From an uncultured Rhodospirillaceae bacterium (GTDB taxonomy: Bacteria; Pseudomonadota; Alphaproteobacteria; RF32; CAG-239): a DNA stretch of 11,120 nucleotides. Each line of letters starts with the position of its first letter. Within the stretch, counting starts at the first letter, position 1. Where the stretch lies: assembly GCA_900313355.1 (NCBI GenBank), contig OMQZ01000143.1:1-11120 (forward strand), given 5' to 3'. The position numbers and the translations under genes were made by a program. The notes under the pieces are model-generated. The model made no database searches. It saw only the letters and a list, made by a program, of their open reading frames with translations, and was not told the DNA's origin. Positions 5,975 through 11,120 of the stretch are shown one piece after another.

Positions 5975-6604
5975 ATGAAAGTTTTGCTTATTAACGGGTC
6001 GCCGCATAAAAACGGATGCACAAATGCGGCTTTGGAAGAAGTTTCAAAGACCTTAAAAGAGGAAGGTATTGAAACCGAAATTTACCATATCGGTGTTAAG
6101 CCGATATCAGGATGCATGGGGTGTTATGCTTGCCGAAAGACAGGTCAATGCGTTATTAAAGACGGCGTTAACGAGTTTGTGGAAAAGGCAAAGGAGTTTG
6201 ATGGGTTTGTTTTCGGGTCACCCGTTCATTATGCGGCCGCTTGCGGAAGTATTACCTCTTTTATGGACCGCGTGTTTTTTGTTGCTTTCGGGCGCAAAGA
6301 TGTGTTTGTGCATAAGCCCGCTGCCGCGGTGGTGAGTGCCAGACGTGCAGGAACGACGGCAACACTTGACCAACTGAACAAATACTTTTTGATGACACAA
6401 ATGCCTGTGATTGCGGGACGCTATTGGAATATGGTTCATGGTGCAACATCTGAAGAAGTCAAGCAGGATTTGGAAGGTTTGCAGAATATGCGTATTTTGG
6501 CACGTAATATGGCTTGGCATTTAAAATGTGTTGAGGCCGGCAAAAAAGCAGGTGTTCAAATGCCGAAAGAAGAAGAAATCATTTTTACGAACTTTATCAG
6601 ATAG
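5975..6604 (+). CDS. Iron-sulfur flavoprotein (Isf)-like NAD(P)H/FMN reductase
   Basis: A 209-aa protein of the NADPH-dependent FMN reductase/flavodoxin superfamily. The N-terminal strand and phosphate-binding loop are VLLINGSPHKNGCTNAAL (3-20). The compact cysteine motif C47-x2-C50-x2-C53-x5-C59 has the spacing used for the [4Fe-4S] cluster of archaeal iron-sulfur flavoproteins. GSPVHYAAACGSITSFMDR (81-99) is the second flavin loop plus dimer helix. Similar proteins in anaerobes reduce O2, H2O2, quinones or aromatic electrophiles, with electrons from ferredoxin or NAD(P)H. Whether the cluster is bound here is inference. There is no signal peptide, so it is cytosolic, unlike its exported neighbours. 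GGAGG at 5964-5968, 6 nt before the ATG, fixes the start. It is the third gene of the operon; the gap to the hydrolase is 9 bp. Confidence 0.87.
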   Translation: MKVLLINGSPHKNGCTNAALEEVSKTLKEEGIETEIYHIGVKPISGCMGCYACRKTGQCVIKDGVNEFVEKAKEFDGFVFGSPVHYAAACGSITSFMDRVFFVAFGRKDVFVHKPAAAVVSARRAGTTATLDQLNKYFLMTQMPVIAGRYWNMVHGATSEEVKQDLEGLQNMRILARNMAWHLKCVEAGKKAGVQMPKEEEIIFTNFIR

Positions 6605-6613
6605 GAGAATAAT

Positions 6614-7645
6614 ATGAAATTTTATATGTATGGTTTTACTGTTTTAAGTGTTTTGATGGTGGCAAACGGTGCATGTTTTGCGGCAGACGGAGAAGGCACT
6701 TGGGACAAGGTTTTTGAAAAGAGCGATTTGGTTGATGTTCAAAAAGTGCATTTTACGAATCGTTTCGGCATAGAACTCACAGGTGATTTATATGAACCGA
6801 AAGAAAAATCGGGCGAGAAGATGGCGGCGATTGCTGTTTCGGGACCATTTGGGGCTGTTAAAGAACAATCTTCGGGGTTGTATGCACAAGAACTTGCTAA
6901 GCGCGGTTTTGTAACACTCGCCTTTGATCCGTCATTTACGGGCGAATCGGGAGGCAATGTGCGGAACGTGGCCTCGCCGGATATTAACACCGATGATTTT
7001 TCTGCCGCTGTCGATTATTTGACAACACTTCCTGAAGTTGATGCCGAAAAAATAGGTATTTTAGGGATTTGCGGCTTTGGCGGGTTCGGATTGAATGCGG
7101 CCGCACAAGATACAAGAATCAAGGCAACTGTTGCCTCCACAATGTATGATATGACTCGTGTTTCGGCAAAAGGATATAATGATTCGATGAGCGAAGATGA
7201 TTTGTATCAATTTAGAGAAACCTTGAATAATCAGCGCACGAAAGATTATCAAAACGGCACATTTGAGGGGGCAGCGGGGTTGCCTGAAAAATTAACGGGG
7301 GAAGAACCTCAATTTGTGAAAGATTATTTCGGTTATTATAAAACACCGCGCGGATTCCATGAACGCTCAATTAACTCAAACGGGCATTGGAACACGACAT
7401 CTTCTTTGTCGCTGATCACACAGCCGATTTTGGCTTATGCGGGAACAATCAAAAATGCGGTTTTGATTGTGCATGGAGAAAATGCACACAGCCGCTATTT
7501 CGGCGAAGATGCGTTCAAAAAACTCAAAGGTGACAATAAAGAGCTTTTGATTGTCGAAGGGGCAAATCATGTCGATTTGTATGATAATATGGAAAAGATT
7601 CCGTTTGATAAAATCGAAAGTTTTTATAAAACTTATTTGAAATAA
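6614..7645 (+). CDS. Exported alpha/beta hydrolase with Cys nucleophile
   Basis: A 343-aa alpha/beta-hydrolase-fold protein of the dienelactone-hydrolase-like group. Residues 1-23 are a Sec signal (cleavage near CFA-ADG). Cys21 does not sit in a proper lipobox, so a lipoprotein is unlikely. The nucleophile elbow is GICGFGG (151-157), with Cys153 replacing the common Ser, as in dienelactone hydrolase. Glu289 in VHGENAHSRYF is a candidate acid residue and His319 in GANHVDLYD the catalytic His. A variable cap-like region lies between about 175 and 270. The protein should hydrolyse a small ester, lactone or thioester in the periplasm; the substrate is not evident. AGGAG at 6603-6607, 6 nt before the ATG, overlaps the end of the preceding gene. 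It is the last gene of the operon, followed by the terminator at 7663. Co-transcription with flavoproteins suggests a stress or detoxification role (inference). Confidence 0.85.
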   Translation: MKFYMYGFTVLSVLMVANGACFAADGEGTWDKVFEKSDLVDVQKVHFTNRFGIELTGDLYEPKEKSGEKMAAIAVSGPFGAVKEQSSGLYAQELAKRGFVTLAFDPSFTGESGGNVRNVASPDINTDDFSAAVDYLTTLPEVDAEKIGILGICGFGGFGLNAAAQDTRIKATVASTMYDMTRVSAKGYNDSMSEDDLYQFRETLNNQRTKDYQNGTFEGAAGLPEKLTGEEPQFVKDYFGYYKTPRGFHERSINSNGHWNTTSSLSLITQPILAYAGTIKNAVLIVHGENAHSRYFGEDAFKKLKGDNKELLIVEGANHVDLYDNMEKIPFDKIESFYKTYLK

Positions 7646-7662
7646 GTTTTTAGAGCTGTTGG

Positions 7663-7696
7663 AAATCCGTCAGGCATAGCTTGGCGGATTTTTTTT
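7663..7696 (+). terminator. Intrinsic terminator of the redox operon
   Basis: A stem AAATCCGTCA (7663-7672) pairs with TGGCGGATTT (7682-7691), with one G-T pair and a 9-nt loop. It overlaps a run of eight T (7689-7696). It ends the operon 4331-7645 and separates it from the lysozyme-like pair. Confidence 0.85.
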
Positions 7697-7708
7697 GACA
7701 AAAAAATA

Positions 7709-7737
7709 TTGATTCTTTTTTAAGTTTATGATAAGAT
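7709..7737 (+). promoter_or_regulatory. Promoter of the lysozyme-like gene pair
   Basis: TTGATT (7709-7714) and TAAGAT (7732-7737) lie 17 bp apart, just after the terminator and about 45 bp before the ATG at 7781. A second -35-like TTGACA (7695-7700) overlaps the terminator T run but has only a poor -10 at the proper distance. No clear GGAG precedes the ATG; the purine run AAGAGA at 7768-7773 is the best ribosome-binding candidate. Confidence 0.5.
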
Positions 7738-7780
7738 TTTAGATATAAAATCAGGCTGAATTTTTTTAAGAGACTCGTTT

Positions 7781-9406
7781 ATGAATAAAAAAGAACTGAA
7801 ACAAAAAGCAAAAGAAAAGATCGTTCGCATTAAATCTGATGTGAAAACGAGGCTTGATTCTATTGATTGGAAAGAAAAAAGACGCCGTGTTAAGAGCTTT
7901 TTTCAAAAAACAGGCAAAGCTCTGCGCAAGCAATTTTTGAAATTGCCTAAAAAAGTTCGCAGAAATATCATTCTAGCTGTTGTTCTTGCCGGTTCCGTCG
8001 GAGCGGTTAAAGTTGGAATGGATATAAAAAAGGTTGTTGACGATTATAAACAAAAGACTGAACAACAACGTCAACAAAAGCTTTTTGAAGATAAATTGAA
8101 ACAAAAATATCAAATTACCGATAAAGAAAGTTTTCAAAAACTTTATGAAGATGCTTTGCCGTTGATTCAAGTTTCAATGCTTCCGACAGAGTGTTTGATT
8201 TTGGATCCGTATTCAGACAATGGCAAGAAAGTTTGCAATACGATCGGGCTTGGCAGTTATTGGTATCCGAAAGATGGTAATCCCAAAAGTCCGGAATGGA
8301 TTTTGGCAAAAAATCATTTTGAAGAACATGGAGCACACAGTATTCCGGCTGAAACAGCGCTTGAATTAGCAGATGGGTGGTATCGACATCGTGAAGCCGG
8401 GCGTGTTTTTAAGAAAATGAGTGAGTGGCTTAATGGTTCAGAGCTTTCTGTTCACGAATTTGCGGCGATTGCGACTGTGATGTATAATAGCGAAAAAAGC
8501 GGTGCGGAGTTATGTATGTTTGTAAAAGACAATTATAAAGATGAGATGAAATGCGCACAAAAAATCGTCAGTCTTCATGCGAATTCTAAGAGGTTTAAAG
8601 GCCTTCCTAAACGGCATTTACATGAGGCATTTTTATATTTAAACTATGATAATTATACAGACAAGATGTATGATTTCTTCGTGAAAACAGGGAAAAATTC
8701 AAAAGGAAACTTTTATGCTCAAACTTCGGTTACGCAGCTTTCTGATGAAGATACACAAAAGGGCATAGATGCAATTTTATCCGGCGATAAGGATCAAATT
8801 ATTGCAACGCAAAATAAGATTTCAAGCTATATTTGTAAGGGCGGGCAAACGGTTCGAGAGATTATAAATGAAAATGTGTTAAATGAGACATATAGAAAAT
8901 CTTTGTTAAGCTTTCTTTCGCCGGACAAGAGAGAGATTTCTTTGCAAGAAGTTGTTAATGTTGAGGGTGCATCATTTGCAGAACAAAAGTATAAAGAAGC
9001 TCTTGAAGCCTATAACGCAGGTATGAAAATTGAAAAAGAGGGACAAAAAGAAAAAGCGCAACAAGAATTTCGGAAAGCTTTGAAGGGTTTTCAGGATATT
9101 ATTGACGGCGGGCACGACGGACCAGATTTACATAATGATATTGCGATTACGTATTATCATTTGGGCGAATATGAAAAGTGTATAGAAGAAAGCCGCAAGG
9201 TTTTACGAATGGGCGATGAAAACCTTTATCCAGCAGCGAATTTTAACGCGGCAATTGCTTATGAAAAAATGGGTAATATTGACGGAGCCATCAGAAATTA
9301 TGAGGCATGCGGAAAAAACAGCGGTGATTCAACAAAATTTGTGAAGAAAATTGACAGCCTTCGACTGATAAAAAATCAGGCTAATTCTTCGAGCTCAAGG
9401 GAATAG
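7781..9406 (+). CDS. Membrane-anchored lysozyme-like (GH24-type) protein with TPRs
   Basis: A 541-aa protein, probably a cell-wall hydrolase. Residues 1-61 are Lys/Arg-rich and should stay in the cytoplasm. One hydrophobic helix (about 63-80, IILAVVLAGSVGAVKVGM) anchors it, and the rest would be periplasmic. After a coiled-coil-like linker (85-112), residues 115-300 resemble phage T4/P22 lysozyme. Glu137, Asp146 and Thr154 occur as E-x8-D-x7-T-I-G-L-G, against E-x8-D-x5-T-I-G in T4 and P22. An AxxxxMYN helix (228-236) matches the family's ALxSFxFN, and GLPKRHLHEAFLYL (274-287) matches the G-L-x-x-R-R-x-x-E end motif. Cys245 and Cys258 may form a disulfide conserved in the paralogue downstream. 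Residues 320-395 are a second shared domain. About 398-516 holds three TPR-like repeats, absent from the paralogue. It is the first gene of a pair with a 14-bp gap. The lysozyme assignment comes from pattern matching by eye. Confidence 0.68.
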   Translation: MNKKELKQKAKEKIVRIKSDVKTRLDSIDWKEKRRRVKSFFQKTGKALRKQFLKLPKKVRRNIILAVVLAGSVGAVKVGMDIKKVVDDYKQKTEQQRQQKLFEDKLKQKYQITDKESFQKLYEDALPLIQVSMLPTECLILDPYSDNGKKVCNTIGLGSYWYPKDGNPKSPEWILAKNHFEEHGAHSIPAETALELADGWYRHREAGRVFKKMSEWLNGSELSVHEFAAIATVMYNSEKSGAELCMFVKDNYKDEMKCAQKIVSLHANSKRFKGLPKRHLHEAFLYLNYDNYTDKMYDFFVKTGKNSKGNFYAQTSVTQLSDEDTQKGIDAILSGDKDQIIATQNKISSYICKGGQTVREIINENVLNETYRKSLLSFLSPDKREISLQEVVNVEGASFAEQKYKEALEAYNAGMKIEKEGQKEKAQQEFRKALKGFQDIIDGGHDGPDLHNDIAITYYHLGEYEKCIEESRKVLRMGDENLYPAANFNAAIAYEKMGNIDGAIRNYEACGKNSGDSTKFVKKIDSLRLIKNQANSSSSRE

Positions 9407-9408
9407 AC

Positions 9409-9423
9409 AAGGAGGGCGTTTTG
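9409..9423 (+). promoter_or_regulatory. Strong Shine-Dalgarno deciding a TTG start
   Basis: AAGGAGGG (9409-9416) lies 4-5 nt before TTG at 9421. No in-frame ATG occurs for about 140 codons, and the N-terminus read from TTG (M-NKEEF) aligns with MNKKEL of the upstream paralogue. TTG is therefore the start. Confidence 0.8.
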
Positions 9424-10725
9424 AATAAAGAAGAATTTAAGCGAGGTCTAGAGAAAAACAGCGAACTTCGTAGACGACGCGCAAATGCGGTCGTGCAACA
9501 GACTTCTTTTAAACAAAAGCGTTCGGCTGTTCGCACTTTTTTTGATAAAGCAGATAAAAAAGAATATCGCCGCTTTAAATCTTTGCCGAAAGTTTTAAGA
9601 AAAGCGGCTCTTTACGGAATAGTTCTTTTTGCAACATGGAAGACGGTCGATATATTGCCACAGAAAATTAATAATTATCAGGCAAATAAAGAAAAAGACA
9701 GCCTCGAAACCCCTGAGATTAAGCCAGTTAGTGTGGAAGAATATAATAATAACATTAAAAGTGAGCTTGAAAAAAAATATGCAATTTCGGACAGAGAGAG
9801 TTTTGATAAGCTTTATGAAGCATCGCTTCCTTTAATTCAGATGTCGCTGTTTTCGGTAGAGGCTTTTGCTTTAGATTCTTATTCGGATCGAAAAGGCGCA
9901 TCTGCCAATACGGCAGGTATCGGATTGTTTTATTATCCGGCGAGCGGAGATCCTGATGATACAAAATGGGTTCAAACTTCAACATATATTCGGAAACATG
10001 GAACGATTAAAGAAACGCTGGAATCAGCCTTTAAGGGTGTGAACGGTTGGTATCGATCTTTGGATAACGGTGCTGTTTGTGATCAGATGTATGAAATGTT
10101 AAGAGGGGCAGAACTTACTCCTTATCAGTTTGCAAGCATTGCAACCGTTCGTTATAACAGTAAGTCAAAAGGTAATGATATATGCCGTTTTGTGCGTCGT
10201 AACTATCAAAATCCGCTTGCGTGTGCGCGAAGAATTGCCTCGTATCCTGTACCAGAAAACTTTCCGGGGACGGCAAAACGCCGAATGCATGAGGCTGCAC
10301 TCTATTTAAATTATGGCGATTATGTTCAGAAAATGTATCAGTCTGAGACCAAACTGGTCAAGCGTAGCGGTGGGGCTCGTATTTATGCAGCACCTGCAAT
10401 GAATATGAGATCGCAAGATGTTCTTGCGTGTCGGCAAGCGTTGAGCTCAGGAAATAAGGAAGCTATTATTTCTTCACAAAATCGTATTTTTCAGCCAATC
10501 AGGGGTTCTCAATCAATCTCAGATTTAGTTAAAGCAGAGATTTCTGACGAACAGTATCGGGATAATATTTTGAAATATTGTTTTAAGGAAGAAGAGAGTA
10601 TTACATTAGATGATGCAATTGAATTGGCTCAAGCAGATGAGGCAACAGCAAAGAAGACGTCAAAACGTTTTGGATCAAAGGCTGCGATTGCGCTGATTGG
10701 GAACTATCGGAGCGGCGGTCGATAA
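9421..10725 (+). CDS. Membrane-anchored lysozyme-like (GH24-type) protein, paralogue without TPRs
   Basis: A 434-aa paralogue of the preceding protein with the same layout. It has a Lys/Arg-rich cytoplasmic tail (1-60), a short hydrophobic helix (about 61-78, with LYGIVLFATW), a linker, then a lysozyme-like domain (125-310). The putative triad Glu147, Asp156 and Thr164 is kept with identical E-x8-D-x7-T spacing, followed by AGIG instead of IGLG. The ATVRYN helix (241-246) and GTAKRRMHEAALYL (283-296) match the family's later motifs. Cys255 and Cys268 align with Cys245 and Cys258 of the paralogue and may form a disulfide. The second shared domain (about 325-395) is present, but the protein ends soon after in a basic tail (410-434), without TPRs. 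It probably cleaves or binds peptidoglycan in the periplasm, perhaps as a partner of the first protein. It starts with TTG behind a very strong ribosome binding site. Confidence 0.66.
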   Translation: MNKEEFKRGLEKNSELRRRRANAVVQQTSFKQKRSAVRTFFDKADKKEYRRFKSLPKVLRKAALYGIVLFATWKTVDILPQKINNYQANKEKDSLETPEIKPVSVEEYNNNIKSELEKKYAISDRESFDKLYEASLPLIQMSLFSVEAFALDSYSDRKGASANTAGIGLFYYPASGDPDDTKWVQTSTYIRKHGTIKETLESAFKGVNGWYRSLDNGAVCDQMYEMLRGAELTPYQFASIATVRYNSKSKGNDICRFVRRNYQNPLACARRIASYPVPENFPGTAKRRMHEAALYLNYGDYVQKMYQSETKLVKRSGGARIYAAPAMNMRSQDVLACRQALSSGNKEAIISSQNRIFQPIRGSQSISDLVKAEISDEQYRDNILKYCFKEEESITLDDAIELAQADEATAKKTSKRFGSKAAIALIGNYRSGGR

Positions 10726-10740
10726 ATTAAAAAAAAGTGC

Positions 10741-10769
10741 TTGACAAGTGTTGATTAAGAGCGTATATA
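10741..10769 (+). promoter_or_regulatory. Promoter of the initiator tRNA gene
   Basis: TTGACA (10741-10746), a 17-bp spacer and TATATA (10764-10769) form a near-consensus promoter. Its start point would fall about 10 nt before the mature tRNA 5' end. It begins 16 bp after the stop codon of the lysozyme-like paralogue. Confidence 0.85.
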
Positions 10770-10786
10770 AAGCTCACTTTGTTTAT

Positions 10787-10863
<77 letters not shown>

Positions 10864-10871
10864 ATAAAATC

Positions 10872-10907
10872 AAGGCTTTCAGAAAATTCTGGAAGCCTTT
10901 TATTTTT
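10872..10907 (+). terminator. Intrinsic terminator after tRNA-fMet
   Basis: Stem AAGGCTTTCAGA (10872-10883) pairs with TCTGGAAGCCTT (10888-10899), with one G-T pair and a 4-nt loop. A T-rich tract (TTTTATTTTT, to 10907) follows. It lies 8 nt after the tRNA CCA. Confidence 0.9.
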
Positions 10908-10925
10908 ATCCTTAATCATAATTAA

Positions 10926-10937
10926 TGTCATATGACA
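10926..10937. promoter_or_regulatory. 12-bp perfect palindrome upstream of last promoter
   Basis: TGTCATATGACA reads the same on both strands. It ends 18 bp before the -35 of the promoter at 10956. Its position suits a dimeric DNA-binding activator or repressor; the protein is unknown. Such a short palindrome could also be chance. Confidence 0.4.
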
Positions 10938-10955
10938 CTTCTTAAATTAAGTAGA

Positions 10956-10984
10956 TTGACACACGAAAAATCGAGCGTTATATT
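10956..10984 (+). promoter_or_regulatory. Strong promoter of the partial last gene
   Basis: TTGACA (10956-10961), 17 bp, then TATATT (10979-10984). The leader of about 58 nt contains a small hairpin, TTCTTTT-ATC-AAAAGAA (11013-11029), ending 11 nt before the Shine-Dalgarno GAGG (11041-11044). Whether the hairpin has a role cannot be told. Confidence 0.75.
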
Positions 10985-11049
10985 GTTGTAGAATTTTTTG
11001 AGATTGATATATTTCTTTTATCAAAAGAACTTTTCACATTGAGGACGTC

Positions 11050-11120
11050 ATGCGCTTTAACATCGGAGATATAGTATACCATGAAACCTTTGGATTAGGA
11101 AAGGTTCTAGGTATAACAAA
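11050..11120 (+). CDS. N-terminus of a CarD/Tudor-like protein, cut by window end
   Basis: Only 23 complete codons are visible (MRFNIGDIVYHETFGLGKVL, then GIT). GAGG at 11041-11044, 5 nt before the ATG, and the promoter at 10956 support a real gene. The pattern F-x-I-G-D-x-V-x-H-x-x-F-G-x-G-x-V resembles the small beta-barrel start of CarD/CdnL-type transcription factors and the Tudor-like tail of UvrD/PcrA helicases or DUF3553 proteins. The visible part does not separate these options, and the protein's length is unknown. Confidence 0.6.
   Translation, partial: MRFNIGDIVYHETFGLGKVLGIT

Noticed and set aside
6218-6520. 100-codon minus-strand open frame inside the Isf-like reductase gene
   Set aside because: It is antisense to a gene with clear family motifs. 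The His/Cys-rich product reflects the reverse complement of those codons.
7781-10725. Lysozyme-like pair as part of a prophage lysis cassette
   Set aside because: The proteins are far longer than phage endolysins, and no holin, spanin or structural phage gene lies beside them; ordinary metabolic genes and a tRNA flank them.

Overview
The window is AT-rich DNA with Shine-Dalgarno (GGAG-type) starts, sigma70-type promoters with TTGACA/TTGACT -35 boxes, Sec signal peptides and a type IV prepilin. This fits a Gram-negative bacterium. The prepilin N-terminus and the initiator tRNA, which has an AGG/CCU anticodon stem, suggest an uncultured, low-GC, host-associated alphaproteobacterium. That assignment is inference, not proof.

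Layout. (1) 1-1460: a cysteine-rich type IV pilin-like protein, and convergent to it with 1 bp between stop codons a rhamnan-synthesis-F-type (RgpF) glycan protein. (2) 1537-2707: a promoter, a leader of about 130 nt and a 335-aa protein with a divergent, interrupted Nudix-like box. (3) 2718-3613, minus strand: a membrane-anchored or exported flavodoxin, translationally coupled to a small four-cysteine TSCPD protein. (4) 3687-4250: an azoreductase-type flavoprotein. (5) 4265-7696: a MerR-type promoter drives a tight four-gene operon that ends in an intrinsic terminator. Its genes are an exported CMD/cupin protein, a flavodoxin with two plausible starts, an Isf-like flavin/Fe-S reductase and an exported alpha/beta hydrolase with a Cys nucleophile. 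(6) 7709-10725: two tandem paralogues, each a basic cytoplasmic tail, one membrane helix and an outward-facing domain that I read as a divergent phage-type (GH24) lysozyme with the Glu/Asp/Thr triad kept. The first also carries C-terminal TPRs. (7) 10741-10907: initiator tRNA with its own promoter and terminator. (8) 10926-11120: a 12-bp palindrome, a strong promoter and the start of a gene cut by the window end.

How the genes fit together. The centre (2718-7645) is a redox island: two flavodoxins, two flavin oxidoreductases, an AhpD-fold/cupin protein and a hydrolase, on both sides of the envelope. Such sets are common in anaerobes and are usually linked to electrophile, quinone or oxidative stress. 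The MerR-like operator fits an electrophile- or redox-sensing regulator encoded outside this window. The most unusual locus is the lysozyme-like pair. It looks like a resident, membrane-tethered cell-wall module rather than a phage lysis cassette, because no holin, spanin or other phage gene is visible.
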